Origin: Polynucleobacter sp. AM-26B4
Lineage (GTDB): Bacteria > Pseudomonadota > Gammaproteobacteria > Burkholderiales > Burkholderiaceae
Length of the DNA: 64,000 bases
Direction: 5' to 3'
Assembly: GCF_018882285.1 (NCBI RefSeq)
Contig: NZ_JACVOT010000001.1
Coordinates: 372,001-436,000, forward strand
In this document: piece after piece, positions 37,360-45,664 of the stretch
Layout of the letters: every line of letters begins with the position of its first letter
Position numbering within the stretch: the stretch's first letter is position 1
The notes under the pieces: generated by a model
Told to the model about the DNA's origin: nothing
The model's database searches: none
The model's input: the letters and a program-made list of their open reading frames with translations, nothing else
Program-made: the position numbers and the translations under genes

Positions 37360-37737
37360 TCAAACGAGTGAGGGAGGAGCCCTAGAAGGAAGTGCAACCC
37401 AAGCAAATAAGGGCTTAGGTGACTGATAGAAAAGTTGAGGGTAAATATTACTGTTCACAGGCTTTGCAAATGAAAGCTCGTGATTCAGAGGAAGCACGAA
37501 ATTGCCATGAACCACACACAAAGGGCAATGGCCATTTGCCTGAGCTGGCTCATCAGCATCGCTGGCATCAATGACTTGAGTCATTTTGATGCCTGTGGTG
37601 GTACATACTTCAATGGATATGCCCTGACCATTCTGAGCCAATGACACAGCTTGAGAAACTGTAGGCGCCACAGAACTCATTAAAACCGCAAGTATTGCGA
37701 TCCAATGTGAAAAGTGGCGTTTGAATGAATTTCCCAT
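37360..37737 (-). CDS. DUF2946 family protein
   Basis: A 125-residue protein with an N-terminal hydrophobic helix (HWIAILAVLMSSVAPTVSQAV) that is a signal peptide or anchor. A cysteine at EVCTTTG and a CPLC motif in GHCPLCVVHGNF follow, with a Pro-rich end. DUF2946 proteins typically sit beside copper or TonB-receptor genes and show the H-C-P-x-C metal-binding-like motif; the function is not established. It is the first gene of the three-gene minus-strand copper group; 82 bp separate it from the receptor. Confidence 0.8.
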   Translation of the reverse strand: MGNSFKRHFSHWIAILAVLMSSVAPTVSQAVSLAQNGQGISIEVCTTTGIKMTQVIDASDADEPAQANGHCPLCVVHGNFVLPLNHELSFAKPVNSNIYPQLFYQSPKPLFAWVALPSRAPPSLV

Positions 37738-37836
37738 AAAGAGTGATTTTATATGAATTCAATTCTTTTTGATAAATTGCAACTAAAACCTTAATTTATG
37801 GCTGAAAATGTAGGTGTTTAATACTCGCCAATCAAA

Positions 37837-38595
37837 ATGTCTAATAACCACAAGATTGCTCTTTTTGCAGATATTCATAGCAACCTAGAAGCTTTTGAAG
37901 CATGTCTAGAGCATGCCAATGAATGTGGCGCAGATGAATATATATTTTTAGGTGATTTGGTCGGATATAACGCTGACCCAGTTGCAATCATTGAAAAAAT
38001 TGCCGAATTAATTGATAAAGGAAAAGCAAAAGCCGTATTAGGTAATCACGATCAGGCAATTTTTATGGATCATTCAAAGTTCATGAATTCTGATGCTTGG
38101 CAAGCCATTCAATGGACCCGAGAACAACTCAATGATGATCATGTCAACTTTTTAAAAAACTTACCTCTGATACATCAAACTGATGAGATTTCATATGTAC
38201 ATGCAACAGCATCTAATCCACAGAGCTGGAGTTATATTCAAGATAGTTTAGCGGCATGGCGGTGTAGCGAGGCAGCTGGTACAAGCTACACATTTGTTGG
38301 TCACGTTCATGAGCCCGCCCTTTACTACCAAAGCTCATCTGGAAAACTACTGCACTTTAAGCCCTTACCTGGAAACCCAATACCGGTATCTAAACACAGG
38401 AAATGGGTGACTATCACAGGCTCTTTGGGGCAACCAAGAGACGGTAATCCTGCAGCCAATTACGCCTTATTTGAACTAGATCAAGAAATAATTACTTTTA
38501 ATCGCATAGACTACGACCATCATAAAGCTGCCGCTAAAGTTGAACAGGCTGGTCTACCTCTAAAACTGGCTCTCCGCCTTCTCAATGCAAAGTAA
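37837..38595 (+). CDS. Calcineurin-type metallophosphoesterase, possibly a protein phosphatase
   Basis: A 252-residue protein with the full metal-binding set: FADIHSN (D-x-H), GDLVGYNADP (GD), GNHDQAI (GNHD), YVHATAS (H) and GHVHEP (GHxH). It belongs to the YfcE/PPP-like PF12850-type group. It lies 11 bp upstream of a serine/threonine kinase gene, so it could reverse the kinase action; that is inference. A TTTAAT/TAATAC -10-like element ends about 12 bases before the ATG and no ribosome-binding site is visible. Confidence 0.85.
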   Translation: MSNNHKIALFADIHSNLEAFEACLEHANECGADEYIFLGDLVGYNADPVAIIEKIAELIDKGKAKAVLGNHDQAIFMDHSKFMNSDAWQAIQWTREQLNDDHVNFLKNLPLIHQTDEISYVHATASNPQSWSYIQDSLAAWRCSEAAGTSYTFVGHVHEPALYYQSSSGKLLHFKPLPGNPIPVSKHRKWVTITGSLGQPRDGNPAANYALFELDQEIITFNRIDYDHHKAAAKVEQAGLPLKLALRLLNAK

Positions 38596-38606
38596 TTATT
38601 ATCAAA

Positions 38607-40031
38607 ATGGTCTTATATAAAAACCTAGATCCCATCAAAGATATTTTTCAAGAAGGTAATGAAGTTGATGGCTTTTTGATTGGCGAGCCAATTCACAAAG
38701 GCGGCATGGCAGTCTTATACCAAGCCACTAAAGTTGGGATTGACCATCCAATACTCATCAAAGTTCCCCGCGTTGGGCGAGATCAACCTATCGAAAGTCT
38801 GATTGGTTTTGAAACTGAGTTAAATATCATGAGTGCCATTAACAGCCCTTTTGTCCCAAGAGTCTTTGGAACAGGTGACATGGCCACCAAACCCTATATA
38901 GCTATGGAGCATTTAAATGGCATCCCTCTAGATAAAATCATTGAGGCAGAGGGTGGCAAACTGAGTGATATAGAAAAAGTTATTGAAATTGTTTCAAATA
39001 TTGCTACAGCCATAGGGTCACTTCATGCGCAAGACGTGATTCACCTAGACATCAAACCAGAAAATATCTTGGTTCAACCTAATAGCAAAATAGCTTTGAT
39101 TGATTTTGGGTTAGCACACCACGCGCGTTTCCCTGATTTACTTCTTGAGGCGATGATCAAAGGTATTGGGTCTGCCCCTTATATTTCGCCAGAGCAAATC
39201 ATGGGCATCAGAAATGATTGGCGCAGTGATATTTTCTCTATTGGCGTCCTGCTTTATGAAATGCTAACTGGAGAACATCCATTTGGCGCTCCCAGTTCTA
39301 TTAATGGCCTCAGAAAAAGAATGTGGAGTGAACCACTACCTCCAAGAGCTCTCAGAAAAGAAATACCTCCTTGGCTCCAAGAAGTTGTTCTTCGTTGTTT
39401 GGAGCCTCTAGCCGATCAACGGTATCAAAGCGCAAAACGTTTGGGGCATCTTCTTAAAAATCCTCAAAGTATTCAACTAACCGAACGCTCAGAAAAGATT
39501 TTTCCGAATAGTCCATGGGCAAATTTCAAACGATGGATCAAAGCGGCCGGCTATCAGCCCTCTGAATGCCCTAGACCAAGTAATGCAATAGATACTGCGC
39601 CAGTACTGATCGTAGCTATTGATACCAGGCAACATGACGAGGTATTGCGCTCCAAAATGCAAAATGCGGCGCAACATTTATTGCAAGGCTATCCAGAGAG
39701 TCGGATTATTTGCTTGAGTACTATATTTAGCACACCAACATTTGAGGGTAATGAAGAAACACAAACTGCCTCAGGCATTGTTCGCAATCACTTGGCACAG
39801 TTAATGGAGTGGGCACAGCCCTTGAACATGCCAACTGAAAGAGTTTCTTTTCATGTACTTGAGGCGATTGACCCTGCTACCCGCATCATTGAGTTTGCGA
39901 ACGATAACCACGCTTCGATGATCATGATTGGCGCCTCACACAAGATTCCAAATAAGGTGGCGCCTTGGCGAACCTCAATGACTAAAATTGTTGAGGAAGC
40001 ATCTTGCAGCGTTCATATCGTAAGAAGTTAA
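38607..40031 (+). CDS. Serine/threonine protein kinase fused to a universal stress protein domain
   Basis: A 474-residue fusion. Residues ~20-290 are a Hanks-type kinase: Gly-rich loop IHKGGMAVLYQA, Lys in ILIKVPRVG, catalytic HLDIKPEN near residue 145, DFG in IDFGLAHHA near 164, and APYISPEQ in the activation segment. After a linker, residues ~330-474 form a UspA-like domain (APVLIVAID at its start, MIMIGASHK and SCSVHIVRS at its end). There is no transmembrane helix, so it is a soluble kinase. Its partner is the phosphatase-like gene 11 bp upstream. The USP half may sense nucleotide or be a regulatory module. Confidence 0.88.
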   Translation: MVLYKNLDPIKDIFQEGNEVDGFLIGEPIHKGGMAVLYQATKVGIDHPILIKVPRVGRDQPIESLIGFETELNIMSAINSPFVPRVFGTGDMATKPYIAMEHLNGIPLDKIIEAEGGKLSDIEKVIEIVSNIATAIGSLHAQDVIHLDIKPENILVQPNSKIALIDFGLAHHARFPDLLLEAMIKGIGSAPYISPEQIMGIRNDWRSDIFSIGVLLYEMLTGEHPFGAPSSINGLRKRMWSEPLPPRALRKEIPPWLQEVVLRCLEPLADQRYQSAKRLGHLLKNPQSIQLTERSEKIFPNSPWANFKRWIKAAGYQPSECPRPSNAIDTAPVLIVAIDTRQHDEVLRSKMQNAAQHLLQGYPESRIICLSTIFSTPTFEGNEETQTASGIVRNHLAQLMEWAQPLNMPTERVSFHVLEAIDPATRIIEFANDNHASMIMIGASHKIPNKVAPWRTSMTKIVEEASCSVHIVRS

Positions 40032-40059
40032 TCAAATTTATAACGAAGAAAATGTTAAG

Positions 40060-41082
40060 TTATTTGTTAACTTGCTTTTTTCTAAGCTTCACTTCTTCGT
40101 ATCCAGCGCGTGAATGAGCGTGACCTCTGATTTTTCGAATTAATTCACTCACCGCACTGCGCTTAATCAAGCTGGGTGACATGGCCAAGAAATAAGTTTC
40201 ATCGCCCAAGGGGATAAAGTTCAGCCCATACTCAATAGCAACGCTTTTAAGCCCTACCCCCACATCGGCAGTACCCGCCAAAATCGCAGTGGCAATGGCG
40301 CTGTGAGTGAACTCTTCACGCTGATACCCTTTGATTTTTTGTGCCGGAAGGCCTTGTGCATCCAAGAGCTTATCTAACATTAATCGGGTGCCAGCACCTC
40401 GTTGACGATTGATAAAACGAATCTCAGGTCGCGCCAAATCTTTTAATTGTTTGATACCCAGAGGGTTGCCTTTAGCAACAATCAATCCCTGGCTGCGCCT
40501 CATCACTGGATATGCCTGAATGCCTTCAGAGGATAAGCGCTTACGAACCGCAGAAATGCTGTCATCGTCTGGCACATGAAAACCAGCTAAATCAGCATCA
40601 CCTGATAACAATCTCTCAAGAGCTTGGCCTGAACCCATGGTTCTAAGCTCAAAAGCATTAATTCCTTGGGCGGAGTCTTCAAGGATGGGGTCATTACTTG
40701 CACAAAGTAACCATTTCTTATGGTCATCATTGTTTAAGTTCTCCAGGTGAAGCTGCAATCTTTTTTCTTGCTCCTTACTCACGCCAGAAAACTCTTTTTC
40801 CACCTCATCAACAATGGCCAATAGGGTTTTAGCAGCCTCGGTCAAAGTTGAGCCATGTCCCTTCACACTCATCAAAAGACGGCAATCCAACTCCTTTTCT
40901 GCTGCTTTTAAACGATTCCAAAGGGTTCTATAAGACATCTCCATGATTTCAGCAGCTGACTGCAAAGAGCGGCCATCTTGAACGCCCCTCAGCAATCCAG
41001 CGACCCAGCTCAAATCGACTGGTTCAGTATGAACTTTATGTTTTTTATGAATAAAAACACTGGGCTTAATCTTAATTTGCAT
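40060..41082 (-). CDS. ModE-like HTH regulator with a periplasmic-binding-protein-like domain
   Basis: A 340-residue protein. Residues ~20-110 form a LysR/ModE-type winged helix (LLRGVQDGRSLQSAAEIMEMSYRTLWNRLKAAEKELDCRLL). A coiled linker and a C-terminal PBP-like domain (MGSGQALERLLSGDADLAGFHVP, RFINRQRGAGTRLMLD) resemble a molybdate/tungstate-binding protein. It is divergent from tupA with a 72-bp gap, so it most likely senses tungstate or molybdate inside the cell and controls tupABC. The PBP domain has the same type of GTGQAL segment seen in TupA. Its ATG lies at the edge of a 20-bp inverted repeat. Confidence 0.82.
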   Translation of the reverse strand: MQIKIKPSVFIHKKHKVHTEPVDLSWVAGLLRGVQDGRSLQSAAEIMEMSYRTLWNRLKAAEKELDCRLLMSVKGHGSTLTEAAKTLLAIVDEVEKEFSGVSKEQEKRLQLHLENLNNDDHKKWLLCASNDPILEDSAQGINAFELRTMGSGQALERLLSGDADLAGFHVPDDDSISAVRKRLSSEGIQAYPVMRRSQGLIVAKGNPLGIKQLKDLARPEIRFINRQRGAGTRLMLDKLLDAQGLPAQKIKGYQREEFTHSAIATAILAGTADVGVGLKSVAIEYGLNFIPLGDETYFLAMSPSLIKRSAVSELIRKIRGHAHSRAGYEEVKLRKKQVNK

Positions 41083-41100
41083 ATGAAATTAATTACATAT
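41081..41100. promoter_or_regulatory. Candidate operator between the tup regulator and tupA
   Basis: ATATG and CATAT arms flank a ten-base AAATTAATTA centre, right at the regulator start codon and 54 bp before tupA. Position suits autoregulation; the AT-rich composition lowers the weight of the symmetry. Confidence 0.4.
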
Positions 41101-41154
41101 TGATATTGTTTAAATGATTGTTGATGATATAGCCATATTTATAAAGGAGACAAG

Positions 41155-41973
41155 ATGAATCGACGTAATATTTTAAAAATCAGTGCTTTAGCTGTATTGA
41201 CTTTTTCCACCATTGGGATGAGCCATGCTCAAAAGAGCATTGTGGTGTCATCAACGACATCAACAGAGCAATCAGGTCTTTTTAAGCACCTACTTCCTGT
41301 CTTTGAGAAAAAAACAGGTATTCAGGTCAAGGTAGTTGCTGTTGGTACTGGCCAAGCCTTGGACATCGGTCGTCGCGGAGATGCAGACGTGGTTTTTGTG
41401 CACGATAAAGTTGCTGAAGAGAAGTTTGTGGCTGAAGGTTTTGCTGAAAAACGTATTGAAGTCATGTACAACGATTTTGTTTTGATTGGCCCTAAAGCTG
41501 ACCCAGCAAAGACCAAAGGCAAGGATATCCAAGCCGCTCTTCAAAAAATTTCAAATGCTAAATCCACCTTTATTTCTCGTGGCGATAAAAGCGGCACCCA
41601 TGCTGCAGAACTTCGCTATTGGAAAGGTGCTGGCGTGGAAGTTTCAGCCACGCAGCCTTGGTACAAAGAAACTGGTTCAGGCATGGGCCCAGCTTTGAAT
41701 ACAGCATCAGGCATGAATGGTTACATTCTTTCAGATCGAGCCACTTGGCTCACATTTAAAAATAGAGGTGACTTGGCCATTGTTGTTGAAGGTGACCCAA
41801 AACTTTTCAATCAATATGGTGTGATGTTGGTTAACCCAAGCAAGCATCCTCACGTTAAAAAGACTGAGGGCCAGGCATTCATTGACTGGATCATCTCTAG
41901 CGAAGGACAACAAACCATCGCCAGCTATAAGGTTGAAGGCCAACAAAGCTTTTTCCCTAACGCTAAAAAATAA
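41155..41973 (+). CDS. tupA: Tungstate ABC transporter, substrate-binding protein
   Basis: A 272-residue periplasmic protein with signal peptide MNRRNILKISALAVLTFSTIGMSHA. The mature start SIVVSSTTSTEQSGLFKHLLP and VKVVAVGTGQALDIGRRGDADVVFVHD are typical of TupA, where TTS and the Arg of the GRRGDAD region help bind the oxyanion; SRGDKSGTH follows. TupA binds tungstate with far higher affinity than molybdate in studied cases. AAAGGAG precedes the ATG. It is the first gene of tupABC, separated from tupB by 95 bp with two hairpins. Confidence 0.92.
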   Translation: MNRRNILKISALAVLTFSTIGMSHAQKSIVVSSTTSTEQSGLFKHLLPVFEKKTGIQVKVVAVGTGQALDIGRRGDADVVFVHDKVAEEKFVAEGFAEKRIEVMYNDFVLIGPKADPAKTKGKDIQAALQKISNAKSTFISRGDKSGTHAAELRYWKGAGVEVSATQPWYKETGSGMGPALNTASGMNGYILSDRATWLTFKNRGDLAIVVEGDPKLFNQYGVMLVNPSKHPHVKKTEGQAFIDWIISSEGQQTIASYKVEGQQSFFPNAKK

Positions 41974-41999
41974 GGTTTATTAGCAGCTCTCAATAAACC
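41974..41999 (+). other. Intercistronic hairpin 1 after tupA
   Basis: GGTTTATT / AATAAACC, perfect eight-pair stem with a ten-base loop, starting directly after the tupA stop. No T-run follows. Confidence 0.6.
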
Positions 42000-42020
42000 T
42001 CATCTGACATCGTCATATCT

Positions 42021-42048
42021 TTCGGCCTCGTTTCAACACGAGGTCGAA
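42021..42048 (+). other. Intercistronic hairpin 2 before tupB
   Basis: An eleven-pair stem (TTCGGCCTCGT / ACGAGGTCGAA, one G-U) with loop TTCAAC, followed by A-rich rather than T-rich sequence on the coding strand. It is probably an RNA-stability element rather than an intrinsic terminator. Confidence 0.65.
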
Positions 42049-42068
42049 AAAACCATTAAGCTATCGCC

Positions 42069-42764
42069 ATGTTATCGGCCTTCAATGATGCTTTTTCCCT
42101 CTTAGAAACACTCGATTCCAATTTATTGGAAATTGTGATTGTTTCTTTGCATGTCAGCATCTCAGCCCTTGTCATTGGTTGCGTTTTAGGCATGCCTCTT
42201 GGCGCCCTCGTTGCAATTCAAAATTTTCCAGGTCGACAGATTGTCATCGTTATCTTAAATAGCCTCATGGGCGTGCCCACTGTCATTGTGGGCGTTGCTA
42301 TTTACTTACTTCTTTCTAGAACTGGGCCATTGGGTGATTTAAATTGGCTGTTCACACCCAAAGGCATGATCTTGGCCCAGTCTGTTTTGACTACCCCACT
42401 AATTGCTGCCCTCACCCGCCAAATCATTGAGGATGGCTGGCGCATTCATGGTGAAACCATGTCAGCCTTGCGACTCCCCATCGCTGCAAAGCTTAAATGG
42501 TTGGTCTGGGACTGTCGCTTCTCTTTGTCTATTGCTCTGCTTGCTGGTTTTGCTAGAGCCATCTCTGAGGTTGGCGCGGTGATGATTGTTGGTGGAAATA
42601 TTGATCGCGTGACACGCACCATGACCACTGCAATCGCATTAGAAACCAGCAAAGGTGATTTGCCCCTTGCTCTTGCCTTAGGCATGGTTCTATTAGGAAT
42701 AGTGTTGTTGGCGAATTTATTGACCTCCGTCATCAAATCTTTTGCTGAGCGCCGCTATGGATAA
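42069..42764 (+). CDS. tupB: Tungstate ABC transporter, permease
   Basis: A 231-residue inner-membrane permease with about five to six helices and the binding-protein-dependent loop around LRLPIAAKLKWLVWDCRFSLSIALLAGFARAISEVGAVMIVGGNI. That segment is the EAA-like region that docks on the ATPase. VSLHVSISALVIGCVLGMPLGALV near the start is typical of TupB. The stop lies inside the tupC start (ATGGATAA), so the two are translationally coupled. Confidence 0.92.
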   Translation: MLSAFNDAFSLLETLDSNLLEIVIVSLHVSISALVIGCVLGMPLGALVAIQNFPGRQIVIVILNSLMGVPTVIVGVAIYLLLSRTGPLGDLNWLFTPKGMILAQSVLTTPLIAALTRQIIEDGWRIHGETMSALRLPIAAKLKWLVWDCRFSLSIALLAGFARAISEVGAVMIVGGNIDRVTRTMTTAIALETSKGDLPLALALGMVLLGIVLLANLLTSVIKSFAERRYG

Positions 42765-43455
42765 AGACTTGATGATTGAATTAAAAGATATCGTGATTCA
42801 TCGTGATGAACGCAAGATTCTTTCTATTTCAACCCAAATTCCAAGACAAGGCATCACAGCCATAATCGGCCCAAATGGTTCGGGTAAAACAACCCTACTA
42901 AAACTTTTACATGGCGCAATAGAAGCGGATTCAGGCATTTATCAACCTGGCTGGATAGAGCTTCAATCAGCTTTGGTACTTCATCACACACCTCTGATCA
43001 AGGCCAGCGTTAGAACCAACATGGCCATTGTTAAAGACAGTCTTGGCAAACAAAAAATCACCGAAAGTGATATTGATGAAGCATTGGCTTTGGTAGGACT
43101 CACTCATCTTAAAAATCAATCTGCTTTAAAGCTTTCAGCTGGCGAGAGACAACGTTTGAGTTTGGCTAGAGCCAAGTGCCAACGCCCCAAGGTGATACTT
43201 TTAGATGAACCAACCGCCAATCTAGACCCTAGCACCACAGAACAAGTAGAAGCCATCATTCAGCAAATGGCGAATGATGGGTGCGGTGTCATCTTCACAT
43301 CACATCATCTGGGACAAGTTCAAACACTGGCAGATCAAGTTATTTTTCTAAATGAAGGCCTATGCCTCGAATCTTGCCGCACAGAAGATTTTTTTGAGCG
43401 CCCGCAAACAGAACAAGCCAAAAAGTTCATTGCCAGAGAATTGGGTTGGAAATAA
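42757..43455 (+). CDS. tupC: Tungstate ABC transporter, ATP-binding protein
   Basis: An ATPase of 232 residues from the ATG at 42757, eight bases inside tupB. Walker A is GPNGSGKTT, signature LSAGERQRLSLARA (Ala in place of the usual Gly, common in Tup/Mod ATPases), Walker B ILLDEPTANLD, and the H-loop in FTSHH. There is no C-terminal TOBE domain, so oxyanion feedback through such a domain is absent. It ends the tup operon, with a terminator 46 bp downstream. Confidence 0.92.
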   Translation: MDKDLMIELKDIVIHRDERKILSISTQIPRQGITAIIGPNGSGKTTLLKLLHGAIEADSGIYQPGWIELQSALVLHHTPLIKASVRTNMAIVKDSLGKQKITESDIDEALALVGLTHLKNQSALKLSAGERQRLSLARAKCQRPKVILLDEPTANLDPSTTEQVEAIIQQMANDGCGVIFTSHHLGQVQTLADQVIFLNEGLCLESCRTEDFFERPQTEQAKKFIARELGWK

Positions 43456-43500
43456 GTTTGAAATAGGCTGGAAGCAATCAAGCTGAACTAAGTAGATGTA

Positions 43501-43527
43501 AAAAATGCCGCAACAGCGGCATTTTTT
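43501..43527. terminator. Bidirectional intrinsic terminator between tupC and the DUF3501 gene
   Basis: Stem AAAATGCCGC / GCGGCATTTT, loop AACA, with A-run upstream and T-run downstream, between two convergent genes. Confidence 0.9.
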
Positions 43528-43570
43528 AAGTCAAACCAGTTGTCCAGCTAGATCAACTGGGCACCTTTTC

Positions 43571-44167
43571 TTAAACCAAATCTTCTAGCAATGAAGCCAA
43601 GGTCTCAGCAGGCAAAGATTCAACATGTGATGGGTACTCTTTATGATCGCAACCCACCTTCAATTGAGCTCCAGCCTTCAAAGACTTGATCATGTCTTGA
43701 GTCAATTCAAATCTCAAGAAATGAACTGATGAAGTTTTGTCAGCAGTTGTTCGGTCCAAATCTTCATTGGCAATCGCGTAAACACGAGGCTGACCTTCAA
43801 CTTCGACGAAAACACGGTGCTCAACACCAATTAACTTGGCCAAAGCAATCTTACGATCCGCCTCATTCACGTACTCTAGTTTCATGGTCACTTTGAAGTT
43901 AGTGCCATCAGGAACCAAAGCATTGTATGTTTCCATCTCATCTTGAATACCTTCATCTTCGAAGATTTTCTCAACGCGAAGCATTTCTTGAATTTGGTAT
44001 TGCATCAAATACTTGTTCTCAAAAATCATATTGAGATGCTCGCCCAAAATCACTGTTCTCTTTTTACGCTCGGCAATTGCCTTAAGACGCATTTCAGGGC
44101 GTGCCTTGTAATATGCCTCTAAGGACAATAATTCTTCACGCTTGATCTTACCCATTGTCATCTCCAT
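43571..44167 (-). CDS. DUF3501 family protein
   Basis: A 198-residue soluble protein: basic start (MGKIKREELLSLEAYYKARPEMR), AIAERKKRTVILGEHLNMIFENKYLMQYQIQEMLRVE helical part, then a beta-rich section (FKVTMKLEYVNEADR, HRVFVEVEGQPRVYAIANEDLDR). The function is unknown. It follows the Fe-S oxidoreductase gene by 22 bp, and rubrerythrin / GlpC-like / DUF3501 is a recurring trio, which suggests a shared role in peroxide reduction or Fe-S protection. AGGAG precedes the ATG at 44167. Confidence 0.85.
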   Translation of the reverse strand: MEMTMGKIKREELLSLEAYYKARPEMRLKAIAERKKRTVILGEHLNMIFENKYLMQYQIQEMLRVEKIFEDEGIQDEMETYNALVPDGTNFKVTMKLEYVNEADRKIALAKLIGVEHRVFVEVEGQPRVYAIANEDLDRTTADKTSSVHFLRFELTQDMIKSLKAGAQLKVGCDHKEYPSHVESLPAETLASLLEDLV

Positions 44168-44189
44168 CTAACTACTCCTAACGATTCAA

Positions 44190-45527
44190 TTAAAGGCCGT
44201 ATGCCTTAGCTAAAAGAGAAATTGGATGAGCCATTTGTGACTTCTTCATCCCGCCCTCTTCCATACCTTGTTCAATGTGGTGTCCAGCTAACTGGCAGTC
44301 TGAGCTGATGAAATCTGGCTCAGTGCTTGCCATGTTCTTAAATACTGGCTTACCAATCTTCATAGCAGTCTTGTGGAACTCTTTCTTCACACCCCAAGTA
44401 CCAGCATGACCTGAGCAACGCTCAACCACATTCACTTCTGTACCAGGAATCATTTGTAGAGTTTCCAGTGTTTTCTTACCAACGTTTTGTACACGCAAGT
44501 GACAAGGTACGTGGTAACTCACTTTACCCAACTCAACTTTGAAATCATTCTTCAACAAACCATCTTTGTTACGCGCAACAAGGTACTCAAACGGATCCCA
44601 CATGGCTTCCTTGACCAACTGAACATCGGCTTCATCAGGGAACATCAAAGGCAACTCTTGTTTGAACATCAATGTGCATGACGGAATCGGAGTCACAATC
44701 GCATATCCCTCTTTGGCCAATTTAGCCAATTGTGGAATATTGATATCTTTGTTTTTAGCAACAGACTCTAAGTCACCCATCTCCAACTTTGGCATACCGC
44801 AACAAGCTTCCTTTTCAACCAACTTGTAAGGGATTTCGTTGTGAGCTAATAGCTTCAACAAATCTTGGCCAATGCCTGGTTCGTTGTAATTGATAAAGCA
44901 TGTTGAATACACAGCAACCTTGCCAGGTGTTTTCTCGCCAGCTTTTACTGGCCATGCTGCAGACTCTTTGGCCACTTGCTTGAATGTTTGCGGAGCATAT
45001 TCAGGAATCCATGCATCCTTATCCACACCCAACGTTGTTTCCATCACAGAGCGCATCACTTTTGTACTATTCACCGCATTAACAGCTTTAGTCACAATTG
45101 GAATACCAGCAAAGCTGCCCATCTTGTCAGTTGATGACAATAGGTTGTCACGGAAGCTTGTTTCACCCTTCTTGTGCTTGATTGCTTTTGCACGCAACAT
45201 CAAGTGAGGGAAATCAAGATTCCAAACGTGTGGTGGTGTGTATGGGCACTTGGTCATGTAGCAAAGGTCACACAAGTAGCACTGATCAACTACTTTGTCG
45301 TAATCTTTCTTATCCACGCCATGAACTTCACCATCTTCAGTGGCATCGACCAAATCAAATAATGTTGGGAATGAACCGCACAAGCTCACGCAGCGACGGC
45401 AGCCGTGGCAAATATCAAATACACGCTCTAATTCAGTATTTAGAGATTCTTCATTGTAAAAATCAGGATTTTTCCAATCAAGGGCGTGTCTTGTTGGGGC
45501 TTCTAAGTTACCTTCTCTCTGACTCAT
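44190..45527 (-). CDS. GlpC/HdrD-type (Fe-S)-binding oxidoreductase subunit
   Basis: A 445-residue soluble protein. Near residues 35-100 are two [4Fe-4S] ferredoxin motifs, CHGCRRCVSLC and CYLCDLCYMTKCP. The C-terminal half has two CCG-type (heterodisulfide-reductase-like) domains, marked by EACCGMPK and ERCSGHAGTWG with CHLRV between; CCG cysteines usually bind an unusual Fe-S cluster or zinc. It likely relays electrons, presumably to rubrerythrin encoded next to it, although the GlpC-like sequence alone does not name the donor. AGAAGG lies nine bases before the ATG. Confidence 0.88.
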   Translation of the reverse strand: MSQREGNLEAPTRHALDWKNPDFYNEESLNTELERVFDICHGCRRCVSLCGSFPTLFDLVDATEDGEVHGVDKKDYDKVVDQCYLCDLCYMTKCPYTPPHVWNLDFPHLMLRAKAIKHKKGETSFRDNLLSSTDKMGSFAGIPIVTKAVNAVNSTKVMRSVMETTLGVDKDAWIPEYAPQTFKQVAKESAAWPVKAGEKTPGKVAVYSTCFINYNEPGIGQDLLKLLAHNEIPYKLVEKEACCGMPKLEMGDLESVAKNKDINIPQLAKLAKEGYAIVTPIPSCTLMFKQELPLMFPDEADVQLVKEAMWDPFEYLVARNKDGLLKNDFKVELGKVSYHVPCHLRVQNVGKKTLETLQMIPGTEVNVVERCSGHAGTWGVKKEFHKTAMKIGKPVFKNMASTEPDFISSDCQLAGHHIEQGMEEGGMKKSQMAHPISLLAKAYGL

Positions 45528-45608
45528 GACTATTCACCTTCTATATTTTTAATTTTGTGTGCTTACTTGTTAATTTAATTTTTTTACTTCACTCAAGACT
45601 CTTTATGA

Positions 45609-45636
45609 GATTCCCGAGATTTGCATCTCAGGAATC
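45609..45636 (-). other. Hairpin between rubrerythrin and the Fe-S oxidoreductase gene
   Basis: Stem GATTCC-GAGAT with its complement ATCTC-GGAATC around loop TTGC (GCAA on the minus strand), twelve positions with one mismatch. No T-run follows in either direction, so it looks like an RNA-processing or stability element. Confidence 0.6.
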
Positions 45637-45664
45637 CTTAAAAAGCCTTTAGTACATCAGCGAA

